A stretch of 64,000 nt of DNA, taken from the NCBI RefSeq assembly GCF_025152525.1, contig NZ_JALXXL010000011.1, positions 1-64,000 on the forward strand. The letters are read 5' to 3'. Every line of letters starts with the position of its first letter. Within the stretch, counting starts at the first letter, position 1. A program made the position numbers and the translations under genes. A model generated the notes under the pieces. The model made no database searches. It was not told the origin of the DNA and saw only the letters and a list, made by a program, of their open reading frames with translations. Source of the stretch: Corynebacterium sp. p3-SID1056 (lineage in GTDB: Bacteria; Actinomycetota; Actinomycetes; Mycobacteriales; Mycobacteriaceae). Shown here piece after piece: positions 53,587-64,000 of the stretch.

Positions 53587-55257
53587 GTGGCTGAGTTCAT
53601 CTACACGATGAAAAACGTTCGCAGGGCCATTGGTGACAAGGTCATTTTGGACAACGTCACCATGGCCTTCTACCCCGGCGCCAAGATTGGTGTCGTGGGC
53701 CCCAACGGCGCGGGTAAGTCGTCGTTGCTCAAGATTATGGCCGGCATTGATCAGCCGAACAACGGTGAGGCTTTCCTCCAGCCCGGTGCTTCGGTGGGCA
53801 TCCTGCTGCAGGAGCCGCCGCTGAACGAGGAAAAGACGGTGCGTGAAAACGTCGAGGAAGGCCTCGGCGACATCTTTGAAAAGAAGGCGCGCTTCGAGCA
53901 GATCGCCGAGGAGATGGCCACCAACTACTCCGACGAGCTCATGGAGGAGATGGGCAAGCTCCAGGAAGAGCTTGACGCCGCTGACGCCTGGGAGGTCGAC
54001 TCCAAGATTGAGCAGGCGATGGAAGCGTTGCGCTGCCCGCCGTCGGACGCACCGGTCACGCACCTCTCCGGTGGCGAGCGTCGTCGAGTAGCGCTGGCGA
54101 AGCTGTTGCTGTCCGAGCCAGACCTACTGCTTCTCGACGAGCCGACGAACCACCTCGACGCCGAGAGCGTCCTCTGGCTGGAGAAGCACCTCCAGACCTA
54201 CCCGGGTGCCGTGCTCGCGATTACGCACGACCGCTACTTCCTGGACAACGTCGCCGAGTGGATCTGCGAGGTCGACCGCGGCCAGCTCTACCCCTACGAG
54301 GGCAACTACTCCACCTACCTGGAGAAGAAGGCGGAGCGCCTCGAGGTCGCCGGCAAGAAGGATCAGAAGCTGCAGAAGCGCCTGAAGAAGGAGCTGGACT
54401 GGGTCCGCTCCTCGCCGAAGGCGCGACAGGCGAAGAACAAGGCTCGTCTCGAGCGCTACGAGGAGATGGCTGCCGAGGCGGAGAAATACAAGAAGCTGGA
54501 CTTTGAAGAAATCCAGATTCCGACCCCGCCGCGCCTGGGCAACAAGGTTGTTGAGGTGGAGCACCTGGACAAGGGCTTCGATGACCGCGTCCTGATCAAG
54601 GACCTCTCTTTCACGCTGCCGCGTAACGGCATCGTGGGCGTGATTGGCCCGAACGGCGTGGGCAAGTCGACGCTGTTCAAGACCATCGTCGGCCTGGAAG
54701 AGCCCGATGCAGGTTCTGTCGTCGTTGGTGACACCGTGAAGCTGTCCTACGTGGACCAGGGCCGCGAGAACATCGATCCGGAAAAGACCGTGTGGGAGGT
54801 CGTTTCTGACGGGCTGGACTACATCCACGTTGGCCAGAACGAGATGCCTTCGCGCGCCTACTTGTCTGCCTTCGGATTTAAGGGCGCAGACCAGCAGAAG
54901 CCGTCGAAGGTGCTGTCCGGTGGTGAGCGCAACCGCCTCAACCTGGCGCTGACGCTGAAGCAGGGCGGCAACCTGATCCTGCTCGATGAGCCGACAAACG
55001 ACCTGGATGTGGAAACGCTCGGCTCGCTGGAAAACGCGCTGCAGGCGTTCCCGGGCTGCGCAGTGGTCATTTCGCACGACCGCTGGTTCCTGGACCGCAC
55101 GTGTACCCACATCCTCGCGTGGGAAGGCAACGTCGAAGAGGGCCAGTGGTACTGGTTCGAGGGCAACTTCGGCGACTACGAGAAGAACAAGGTCGAGCGC
55201 CTCGGTGAGGAGGCCGCGAAGCCCTCGCGCGTCACCCACCGCAAGCTCACTCGCTAA
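53587..55257 (+). CDS. ettA: Energy-dependent translational throttle protein EttA (ABC-F)
   Basis: 556 residues. ABC-F ATPase that binds the ribosome E site and links translation to ATP level. Two ABC domains: Walker A GPNGAGKSS and GPNGVGKST, signatures LSGGERRRVAL and LSGGERNRLNL, Walker B LLLLDEPTNHLD and LILLDEPTNDLD. The linker with SPKARQAKNKARL and the EttA arm between lobes are present. GTG at 53587 (VAEFIYTMKNVRR) is the conserved start; the frame extends into upstream non-coding sequence. Confidence 0.96.
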   Translation: MAEFIYTMKNVRRAIGDKVILDNVTMAFYPGAKIGVVGPNGAGKSSLLKIMAGIDQPNNGEAFLQPGASVGILLQEPPLNEEKTVRENVEEGLGDIFEKKARFEQIAEEMATNYSDELMEEMGKLQEELDAADAWEVDSKIEQAMEALRCPPSDAPVTHLSGGERRRVALAKLLLSEPDLLLLDEPTNHLDAESVLWLEKHLQTYPGAVLAITHDRYFLDNVAEWICEVDRGQLYPYEGNYSTYLEKKAERLEVAGKKDQKLQKRLKKELDWVRSSPKARQAKNKARLERYEEMAAEAEKYKKLDFEEIQIPTPPRLGNKVVEVEHLDKGFDDRVLIKDLSFTLPRNGIVGVIGPNGVGKSTLFKTIVGLEEPDAGSVVVGDTVKLSYVDQGRENIDPEKTVWEVVSDGLDYIHVGQNEMPSRAYLSAFGFKGADQQKPSKVLSGGERNRLNLALTLKQGGNLILLDEPTNDLDVETLGSLENALQAFPGCAVVISHDRWFLDRTCTHILAWEGNVEEGQWYWFEGNFGDYEKNKVERLGEEAAKPSRVTHRKLTR

Positions 55258-55429
55258 AGCGCCCGCTTGCCGACGCCCCGCTGCCGGCCCGCCACGCAGA
55301 TTCGTGCCGGTCCCGTGGCGGGGCGTTGTTTCTGCGGTAGCATGTCGGCAGTATGGCACCCGCGAGTACCGGGTGCAGTTGCAGTATTACTGTGAACCCC
55401 TGCAGACCACTGAGCAAGGAGCGGAGACC

Positions 55430-55903
55430 ATGGCTGATACGGAAGACAATAGGACACAAGGCCAGGCGGATGGTGCCGGGCAGGCCCCGCACATCCATAC
55501 CGTCCCGCTGCGGTGGGGCGACTTCGACCGGTACGGCCACGTGACTAATTCGGCGTACATCGAGATTGCGCAGGAAGCGCGCCTGGCGTTCGCGCAGAAG
55601 TTCTTCGAGGCACAGGGGCACGAGTTCGTTGTCTTCGTTCGTCGTGTGGACGCGGATTACATCCGCCCTGTGCTGCCGAATACCACCGAACTTACGGTGG
55701 AGACCGAGGTGGTGCGCTTGGGTAACACCTCGTTTACTACCCGCCAGGAGATCAAAGACGGGCAGGGAAAGATCTGCTGCGTCGTAGAAACTGTGCAGGT
55801 GACCGTGGATACGACGACGACTGCGCCGCGTCAGATTACGCAAAAAGAGATTGGCATCCTCACACGTGTTGCCTCCAGCATTGAGGAATCGGACGGGGAG
55901 TAG
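55430..55903 (+). CDS. Hotdog-fold acyl-CoA thioesterase
   Basis: 157 residues. 4-hydroxybenzoyl-CoA thioesterase-like: LRWGDFDRYGHVTNSAYIEI holds the catalytic Asp and helix, followed by VRRVDADYIRPVLPN. It hydrolyses acyl-CoA of unknown chain length. AAGGAGCGGAGACC precedes the ATG at 55430. Downstream of ettA and 11 bases before the next gene, which is probably co-transcribed. Confidence 0.9.
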   Translation: MADTEDNRTQGQADGAGQAPHIHTVPLRWGDFDRYGHVTNSAYIEIAQEARLAFAQKFFEAQGHEFVVFVRRVDADYIRPVLPNTTELTVETEVVRLGNTSFTTRQEIKDGQGKICCVVETVQVTVDTTTTAPRQITQKEIGILTRVASSIEESDGE

Positions 55904-55914
55904 CTGAAACACAG

Positions 55915-56556
55915 ATGGAGTCGCTGCGAGTGACTGCGGGCGCGCCGGGCCTGACCACGCTGCTTGGGAGGGCCACCGGCTTGGACGCTGCGGCGTCCGC
56001 GCGTTTTCAGGAGCGCGGCGGGGTGGGGGATGGCGCCCCGGCCGTTGACGTGTTTGTGACTACCCCCTTTGACTGCCTCGCTGCGCGCCGCATCGAAGGT
56101 GAAGTCTCGCGGGACGGGGCAGTGGTGGCGGCCGGCGACCTGCTTTCGGCGCTCCAGGAAGGCCGCGCCGAGATCGGTGCCGCCTGCGACGCCAACTGGC
56201 CAGGTGCCTTGCCTCCGCGGGAGGGTTTTGCCACCCGCGACGAGGTCCCGGTGTCCGTCGCCCGCCAGCTTGCCGACAAAGGCCGCGAACTCGCCCGCCA
56301 GTTTTCCGGGCCAGCCGGGCCGCCGAAGTCGCTGCTGGACTCGCCCGTGCTCACCGTGGACGCGGAGTCGGAGCGCCCCGTCGAGGTGCCCATGCGCATG
56401 ATCTTTACCTGTACCGCGCTCGGGCTGATTCCCGGCTTCGCCGCGCCTATCGACGTCCCGCGCCACTTGCGGATCGCTACCGCCGGGCGCTGGGTGCGCA
56501 TGGACGCCCCCTTTGGCACGGTGTACCACTCCACCGGCTTGGGCTTATTTGTGTAG
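55915..56556 (+). CDS. Conserved protein of unknown function
   Basis: 213 residues. No catalytic motif I recognise. Contains DVFVTTPFDCLAARRIEGEV, ALQEGRAEIGAACDANWPG and a basic-acidic C-terminal part (RHLRIATAGRWVRMDAP). By position it could match an unnamed actinobacterial gene that follows the thioesterase next to glbO. Likely soluble. Confidence 0.65.
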   Translation: MESLRVTAGAPGLTTLLGRATGLDAAASARFQERGGVGDGAPAVDVFVTTPFDCLAARRIEGEVSRDGAVVAAGDLLSALQEGRAEIGAACDANWPGALPPREGFATRDEVPVSVARQLADKGRELARQFSGPAGPPKSLLDSPVLTVDAESERPVEVPMRMIFTCTALGLIPGFAAPIDVPRHLRIATAGRWVRMDAPFGTVYHSTGLGLFV

Positions 56557-56563
56557 TGCGCGC

Positions 56564-56977
56564 CTAGTAGGAGCGCGGACCCTGGTTGATCATCATGTAG
56601 GCCACGCGCTGCATGTGGTTCCACAACGCGAAGCGGTACGTTTCCGGTAGCTCTTCGTCGCTGAACTGCGTGAGCGAGCGCTCCATCAGGCTGAGCCACC
56701 GATCGGCTTCCGCCTCGCCGATGGCAAAGGGGAAATGGCGACGGCGCAGCATCGGGTTGCCGCGCTCCTGCTGGTACGTGCGCGGCCCGCCCCAGTACTG
56801 GACGAGGAACCACCGCAGCCGGTTCTGTGCCCCCTCCCAGTCGTCGTCCGGGTACATCGGTCCGAGCAGATCATCCTCTTTGACCTGGGCGTAGAAGCCT
56901 TCGACGAGGCGGTCGAAAAAGTCCTGCCCCAGGGCGTCGTAAAGCGAATGCTCCATGTCTTGCGGACTATTTGTCAT
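56564..56977 (-). CDS. glbO: Truncated hemoglobin GlbO (group II)
   Basis: 137 residues. MYPDDDWEGAQNRLRWFLVQYWGGP with the CD-region Trp and Tyr, and the proximal His in PMLRRRHFPFAI, are typical of group II truncated globins. Binds O2 and helps detoxify NO or peroxide. I chose ATG at 56977 (MTNSPQDMEHSLY); it overlaps the mscS 3' end by 11 bases. Confidence 0.94.
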   Translation of the reverse strand: MTNSPQDMEHSLYDALGQDFFDRLVEGFYAQVKEDDLLGPMYPDDDWEGAQNRLRWFLVQYWGGPRTYQQERGNPMLRRRHFPFAIGEAEADRWLSLMERSLTQFSDEELPETYRFALWNHMQRVAYMMINQGPRSY

Positions 56978-57995
56978 GGGAGGGGCCCCTTTCTGTGATC
57001 TTCTCGCGCGGGTCATTGCGCACCAACATCGGCTCGGAACCAGGCAGGCGAACGTCGGCCTCCTGCATAGCCTCGAGGATTTGCTCGTACATGAAGCGGC
57101 TCACGCCCCACTGGGCACCCGGCATCGTGTCTACCGTCAAACGGTAGGTGAGGTGGTCGGTGCTGAAGTTGGACACGCCGAGCAATTCGGGTTCGCCAAT
57201 GATATCGCGGCGGACGTGCTCGTCCTTGGCGGCCGCGCGGGCTGCGGTGATGATGACGTCGGCTGCCTTGGAGGGGTCGGCGAACAAGGAGACGGGCACC
57301 TCCATGCGCGCGACCGAGTAGCGGTCCGAGTTGTTGCCGACCTGCTCGATGTCGCCGTTGCGGATGTACCAGAGGGTGCCGTCGATATCGCGCAGGGTGG
57401 TAATACGCATGGTCATGTCCTCGACGGTGCCTTCGACGTCGTTGACCGCGATGACATCGCCGACGCCGTACTGGTTTTCCAGCAGGATGAACATGCCGGA
57501 CAGGAAGTCCTTCACCAGCGACTGGGCACCAAAGCCAAGTGCGACGCCGACGATGCCGGCGGAAGCGACCAGCGGAGCGACGTTGATGCCCAGCTGATCC
57601 AGGATGGCCATGACGGCCCACACCCAAATCACGATCGCGGCCAACGAGCGCCCTACGTTTGCCAGTGTCTTAAAACGCGCGACGCGGCGCAGCTCCTGGG
57701 AGCGGGCCTGCGGGGAGTCATCCTGTATCGGTGCGCGGTGGAAACGCCCGTTACTGCTTGGCTTCGCTATGGCCTTCTTTGTTGCGCGGGTGATGATCCG
57801 GTGCATCGCCCACTGCGCGAGGCAGGCGACGACGATGATCACCAGGATCCACAATGGGCGAGTGACAAAGTTTTGCTGCGTTTCCGGGTTGTTCCACCAG
57901 GTGCTGACACCGGAGACTGCGTCGGTGACGCGCTCTGACGTGCCCTCTGGTGCGGCGGACAGGAGCTGTGTGGGTTGAATCGTTGAAAGTTGCAT
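56967..57995 (-). CDS. Mechanosensitive channel of the MscS family
   Basis: About 342 residues from ATG at 57995. One membrane segment near 45-65, another near 125-145, then the pore helix ASAGIVGVALGFGAQSLVKDFLSG and the beta domain NQYGVGDVIAVNDVEGTVEDM. Releases solutes on hypo-osmotic shock. The ATG at 57995 lies 8 bases after TACACT with no Shine-Dalgarno, which fits a leaderless mRNA; an in-frame ATG 25 codons upstream is the alternative. It is shorter than corynebacterial MscCG, which has an extra C-terminal domain. Confidence 0.88.
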   Translation of the reverse strand: MQLSTIQPTQLLSAAPEGTSERVTDAVSGVSTWWNNPETQQNFVTRPLWILVIIVVACLAQWAMHRIITRATKKAIAKPSSNGRFHRAPIQDDSPQARSQELRRVARFKTLANVGRSLAAIVIWVWAVMAILDQLGINVAPLVASAGIVGVALGFGAQSLVKDFLSGMFILLENQYGVGDVIAVNDVEGTVEDMTMRITTLRDIDGTLWYIRNGDIEQVGNNSDRYSVARMEVPVSLFADPSKAADVIITAARAAAKDEHVRRDIIGEPELLGVSNFSTDHLTYRLTVDTMPGAQWGVSRFMYEQILEAMQEADVRLPGSEPMLVRNDPREKITERGPSHDK

Positions 57996-58096
57996 TAGCA
58001 GCGAGTGTAACCAGCTTGGCTGTACGTGAGGTGTAAAAGGCGTAACTGGGGTGGACAGCTCGGTGTGCATAAAAATGCCGCGGGAACCGGACGGAA

Positions 58097-58112
58097 TGAA
58101 CCGCTTGGTCTA
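58097..58112. promoter_or_regulatory. McbR-like operator at metB promoter (candidate)
   Basis: TGAAC-N6-GTCTA resembles the McbR operator TAGAC-N6-GTCTA with one perfect half and two mismatches in the other. It overlaps a TACACT -10 (58111..58116). McbR represses methionine genes in C. glutamicum, which fits metB. Confidence 0.4.
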
Positions 58113-58177
58113 CACTGCTGGGAAGCTCCTTCTGTTGAGGGCGATACCCCGACTACGAAGAAACGAAAGGCAACGCG

Positions 58178-59310
58178 ATGACCTCTGGGTTTTCCACGGA
58201 TTCCATCCATGCCGGCTATGAACCGGACAGTCTGTACGGCCCGATCAATACACCGATCTACGCCTCGACCACCTTCGCTCAGGACGGGCTGGCGAAGCTG
58301 CGCGGCGGCTACGAGTACACGCGCGTGGGCAATCCCACCGTGACCGCGCTGGAGAAAACCGTGGCGGCCCTTGAAGAGGCAGATTACGGCGTGGCTTTCG
58401 CCTCGGGCATGGCCGCGATCGATTCGCTGCTGCGTATCCTGCTCAAGCCGGGGGACCACATTGTGATTGGCAACGACGCATACGGCGGAACCTACCGCTT
58501 GATCCAGCAGGTGTTTACGCTCTGGGGCGTGGAAAACACCGTCGTGGACATCACCGACACGGATGCGATTGCCGCAGCGATTCAGCCCAACACCAAGGTG
58601 GTGTGGGTAGAAACGCCGACAAACCCGCTGCTGAGCATTGCTGACATCGCCGCCATCGCAAAGGTCAAAGGCGAGGCGACCCTGGTGGTGGACAACACGT
58701 TTGCCTCCCCGTACCTGCAAAAGCCTTTCCGCCTAGGGGCAGACGTCGTTTTACACTCCACCACGAAATACATTGGTGGGCACTCCGACGTGGTCGGCGG
58801 CATTGTTTGTGGGCGAGACGCCAAGCTGGAGGAAGACCTGCGCTTCTTCTTTGGCTGGGTCGGCGCTATCCCTTCCCCGTTCGACACCTACCTCACCGGC
58901 CGTGGTCTGAAGACGCTTGCAGTGCGGATGGACCGCCACTGCGACAACGCGGAGGCGGTCGCCGAGTATCTCGAAGGCCAGGACTGCGTGGCGAAGGTCC
59001 ACTACCCAGGCCTTGCATCGCACCCCAACCACGAGGTGGCCAAGGCACAGATGGCGCGCTTCGGCGGCATGGTGTCCGTCGAATTTCAGACCGAGGAACA
59101 GGCAAAGCAGTTCTGTCTGTCCACGAAACTTTTCTGTCTGGCCGAGTCGCTCGGCGGGGTGGAAAGCCTGCTCGAGCACCCGGCGACGATGACCCACTTG
59201 GCCGTCAACGGCTCCGAGCTGGAGGTACCGCGTGAGCTCGTGCGGATCTCGGTGGGAATCGAAGACGCCGACGACCTCATCGCGGACCTTGAGCAGGCGA
59301 TTGCAGCGCT

Positions 59311-59314
<4 letters not shown>
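58178..59314 (+). CDS. metB: Cystathionine gamma-synthase
   Basis: 378 residues. PLP enzyme making cystathionine from O-acetylhomoserine and cysteine in methionine synthesis. Cys/Met metabolism family parts are YEYTRVGNPTVTALE, SGMAAIDSLLRILL, VETPTNPLL, and the PLP Lys in VLHSTTKYIGGHSDV. Length matches C. glutamicum MetB. The last 4 bases overlap the convergent pepN stop. Confidence 0.92.
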
Positions 59315-61713
<2,399 letters not shown>

Positions 61714-61780
61714 GGCCCCAACATACTCGCCGCGCAGGAATGGCTAGTGTGGGGGCAACCGAACTATGAAGGAGCACGTG

Positions 61781-62401
61781 ATGACGCAACAGGTTACGTT
61801 TTGGTTTGATGTCTCTTGCCCGTTTTGCTGGCTGACTTCTCGCTGGATCAAGGAAGTCGAGCACGTTCGCGACATTGAGGTCGAGTGGGTACCCATGTCA
61901 CTGAGCGTGCTCAACGACGGCCGCGATATCCCCGCGGCGTATGCCAGAATGATGGAGGCGAACTGGGGCCCAGCCCGCGTGTTCACCAAGGTCAAGCAGG
62001 AGTTCCCGGAGAAGGTCGACGCTCTGTACACCATGATGGGCACCATGATTCACGCTGAGGGGCAGGGAGGTAAGAAGGGCTTCGGTGCCTACGACGAAAT
62101 TATCGGTGGCGCACTTGACGCCGTTGGGTTGCCGCCGGAGCTGGCGGATGTCGCCAACTCCGAGGCGGTGGACGAGCAGCTGCGCGCCTACCACCAGCAG
62201 GCGATGGACAACGTCGGCGACGAGGTCGGTACACCCGTGGTCAAGCTCGGGGATACCGCGTTTTTCGGCCCCGTGATTACCCGCGTCCCCACCGGCGAGG
62301 AGGCCGGCAAGCTTTTCGACGCCTCCGTGTCCCTTGCCTCCTACCCCTACTTCTTCGAACTCAAGCGTTCCCGCACCGAGGATCCCCAGGTCCGCGGGTA
62401 G
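61781..62401 (+). CDS. DsbA-family mycothiol-dependent oxidoreductase (Rv2466c-like)
   Basis: 206 residues. Thioredoxin fold with helical insert; active site CPFC in DVSCPFCWLTSRW. The C-terminal cis-Pro region VGTPVVKLGDTAFFGPVI fits. Cytoplasmic, unlike the anchored DsbA-like protein at 10671. Homologues in mycobacteria (Rv2466c) act with mycothiol and reduce nitro-prodrugs. ATG at 61781 with GAAGGAG upstream; divergent from pepN. Confidence 0.88.
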   Translation: MTQQVTFWFDVSCPFCWLTSRWIKEVEHVRDIEVEWVPMSLSVLNDGRDIPAAYARMMEANWGPARVFTKVKQEFPEKVDALYTMMGTMIHAEGQGGKKGFGAYDEIIGGALDAVGLPPELADVANSEAVDEQLRAYHQQAMDNVGDEVGTPVVKLGDTAFFGPVITRVPTGEEAGKLFDASVSLASYPYFFELKRSRTEDPQVRG

Positions 62402-62411
62402 GCTTAGGCGC

Positions 62412-62885
62412 ATGCGTATTTATCTAGGAGCAGACCACGCCGGTTTCGAGCGAAAGAACCAGATCAAGGCCCACTTGGAAGAAACGGGCCACGAGGTGAT
62501 CGACTGCGGCGCGCACGAGTACGATGCCGCAGATGACTACCCAGCGTTTTGCATCGCCGCTGCCGAGGCCGTGGTGGCCAACCCGGGCTCGCTCGGCATC
62601 GTGCTGGGCGGTTCCGGCAACGGTGAGCAGATCGCCGCGAACAAGGTCAAGGGTGCGCGTTGCGCCCTGGCCTGGTCCGTAGAGACCGCGAAGCTGGCGC
62701 GCGAGCACAATAACGCCCAGCTCATCGGCATCGGTGGCCGTATGCACACCGAGGAAGAGGCCCTCGCCATCGTCGATGCCTTTGTGTCCCAGCCGTGGAG
62801 CGAGGAGGAGCGCCACCAGCGCCGCATCGACATCCTGTCCAAGTACGAGGAGACCGGCGTGGCCCCGGAGGTTCCGGGCAACTAG
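62412..62885 (+). CDS. rpiB: Ribose-5-phosphate isomerase B
   Basis: 157 residues. Interconverts ribose 5-phosphate and ribulose 5-phosphate. ADHAGFERKN, LGGSGNGEQIAANKVKG and AREHNNAQLIGIGGR are the family motifs. The GSGNGEQ form has the catalytic Glu of actinobacterial enzymes instead of the Cys of E. coli RpiB. It starts 11 bases after the DsbA-like gene. Confidence 0.95.
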   Translation: MRIYLGADHAGFERKNQIKAHLEETGHEVIDCGAHEYDAADDYPAFCIAAAEAVVANPGSLGIVLGGSGNGEQIAANKVKGARCALAWSVETAKLAREHNNAQLIGIGGRMHTEEEALAIVDAFVSQPWSEEERHQRRIDILSKYEETGVAPEVPGN

Positions 62886-62903
62886 GGACAGCTCTCGTGA
62901 TTG

Positions 62904-62930
62904 AGCCCGGGGCCAACCCCGGGCTTTTTG
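62904..62930 (+). terminator. Rho-independent terminator after rpiB
   Basis: Perfect 9-bp stem AGCCCGGGG / CCCCGGGCT with loop CCAA, followed by TTTTG. Confidence 0.93.
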
Positions 62931-62974
62931 CGTCTGAGAGTTACGAGTGCGGTCGGAAAACTTTTTCTGCCGCC

Positions 62975-63643
62975 TCAGCGCGGCGGGGCGGGAATGCCGA
63001 GCGTGCGTGCCATCTCCGCGAACTCCTCCTGGCGCAGGGCACCGGCACCGGCGGGGATGTTGGCCCACAGCTCAACGCCGGTGACTACGGGTAGCTCCTC
63101 GAGGTTGAGCCGCGTGGCAAGATCCGGGTCTGCGGGCAGCAACCCGCCGATGAGCCCGGCGACGCGTACGCCTCGGCGGCTTGCCTCCCGGACCGTGAGT
63201 TCGGCGGCGTTGAGGCTGCCGAGCCCCAGCGAGGTGACGACCACGAGAGGTGCGCCAAGTTCGGCGGCGATATCGGCAAGCGTGTACTCGTCGGCAAGCC
63301 GCACGAGCAGCCCACCCGCGCCCTCGACGAGGGTGACGCCATCATGACTTGTATCGAGTTCGCGGATCCACTCGCAGACGTCCTCGAGCGGCGGGACCTG
63401 CATGCCGGCGCGCCGGGCAGACAAGTTCGGCGCGAGCGGTTCAGGGAAGCGGGCGAGCTCGTGAGTGCGCACCCCGGTGAGTCTCGCGACGGTGTTTGCG
63501 TCGCCGACGCCTTCGGGCTCGCCGGTCTGTAGCGGCTTCGCCACCCGGACGCTATACCCCGCGTCCTGCCAGGCGGCGGCAAGGGCGGCCGTAGCGATGG
63601 TCTTGCCCACATCGGTGTTCGTGCCGGTGACAACGATGATCAT
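62975..63643 (-). CDS. bioD: Dethiobiotin synthetase
   Basis: 222 residues. ATP-dependent carboxylation of 7,8-diaminopelargonate. P-loop VTGTNTDVGKTIAT, PLQTG, and VEGAGGLLVRL are intact. Start ATG at 63643 overlaps the bioA stop by 4 bases, so bioA and bioD are translated together. Confidence 0.96.
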   Translation of the reverse strand: MIIVVTGTNTDVGKTIATAALAAAWQDAGYSVRVAKPLQTGEPEGVGDANTVARLTGVRTHELARFPEPLAPNLSARRAGMQVPPLEDVCEWIRELDTSHDGVTLVEGAGGLLVRLADEYTLADIAAELGAPLVVVTSLGLGSLNAAELTVREASRRGVRVAGLIGGLLPADPDLATRLNLEELPVVTGVELWANIPAGAGALRQEEFAEMARTLGIPAPPR

Positions 63644-64000
63644 TGGTGCTGCTCCTCACTAGCCGCGTGCGCCGCGGCGACGACGGCGCGGCCAATCTGG
63701 CGGACCTGGTCTTCGGTGCAGATGAACGGGGGCATGGTGTAGATGTTGCGCCCGAACGGTCTGATCCACACGCCGTGGTCGACCGCGGCCTTTGTTGTGG
63801 CGGCCATGTCCACGTCGAAGGCCATTTCCACCACGCCGATCGCGCCCAAGACGCGGACGTCGGCAACGCCTGGCACCTCCCGGGCCGGTGCGAGCGCCTC
63901 TTCGAGCGAGCACTCGATGTTGCGGGTCTGCTCGCGCCAGTCGCCCTCGCGAATCATCGCGGTGGCCTCGGCGGCGACGGCGCATGCCAGGGGGTTGCCC
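63640..64000 (-). CDS. bioA: Adenosylmethionine-8-amino-7-oxononanoate aminotransferase, C-terminal part
   Basis: Partial: the gene enters from the right edge. Visible are GNPLACAVAAEATA (a conserved small-domain stretch of class III aminotransferases), VRVLGAIGVVEMAF, GVWIRPFGRNIYTMPPFICT and the C-terminus. Uses PLP and SAM in biotin synthesis. The PLP Lys and N-terminus are outside the window. Confidence 0.93.
   Translation of the reverse strand, partial: GNPLACAVAAEATAMIREGDWREQTRNIECSLEEALAPAREVPGVADVRVLGAIGVVEMAFDVDMAATTKAAVDHGVWIRPFGRNIYTMPPFICTEDQVRQIGRAVVAAAHAASEEQHQ

Overview
The window reads as chromosome of a Corynebacterium-like actinobacterium (high G+C, mycolic-acid bearing). 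The reasons are a class Ib ribonucleotide reductase cluster with a gntR1-type regulator beside ctaD and serB, a mycolate-reductase-like SDR (cmrA) next to orn, mycobacterium-like synteny (dinG-pncB / clpS-DUF2017-P1 peptidase / rhomboid-murI-MBL-rph-rdgB), AmtR-type boxes in front of amtB-glnK, and a CopD-CtaG fusion. Gene order resembles what I recall for C. glutamicum. The species cannot be named from sequence alone.

Layout. 1-4209: a decayed IS3-type orfA split by a 4.07 kb IS21-derived element (42-4111) that carries an AT-richer two-gene ABC exporter in place of the istA 3' end and istB 5' end. 4513-9992: fluoride channel pair, alanine/Na+ symporter, phosphoglucomutase, then a DUF3800 gene followed by a structured RNA candidate and preceded by a methyltransferase. 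10078-15892: MauE-like and DsbA-like thiol-redox pair, two tandem tRNA-Ala, a frameshifted lipoprotein, ogt, fructosamine kinase, nadE, sugar transporter, rpmJ. 16070-23432: NrdR-boxed nrdHIE, gntR1-like, nrdF, ctaD. 23514-36480: serB, PTH2-like protein, dinG, pncB, CAP protein, clpS and the murI-rph-rdgB block. 36577-38608: tRNA-Leu with an integrase remnant, a lipoprotein and an Ltp-domain membrane protein. 38710-43808: bcp, DUF3618, pncA, tRNA-Lys, L,D-transpeptidase, amtB-glnK. 43863-47349: a second IS21-derived element carrying tetR plus an ABC-2 exporter, inserted in the glnK terminator. 47563-64000: tRNA-His, orn-cmrA, tRNA-Arg, CopD/CtaG, ssb, ettA, glbO, mscS, metB, pepN, rpiB, bioD and the 3' part of bioA.

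How genes work together. nrdHIE and nrdF make dNTPs under likely NrdR control. pncA, pncB and nadE form a nicotinamide/nicotinate salvage route spread over the window. amtB-glnK is a nitrogen-starvation unit with two AmtR-type boxes. ctaD and the CopD/CtaG protein belong to the aa3 oxidase and its copper insertion. MauE-like and DsbA-like genes suggest extracytoplasmic disulfide chemistry.

The most unusual content is the pair of IS21-derived elements. Each has TG-tipped ends, a 5-bp target duplication, damaged istA/istB and an ABC exporter as cargo. In both cases the flanks, when rejoined, rebuild a sensible uninterrupted sequence (an IS3 reading frame in one, a terminator hairpin in the other). 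The second most interesting item is the structured RNA directly downstream of the DUF3800 gene.
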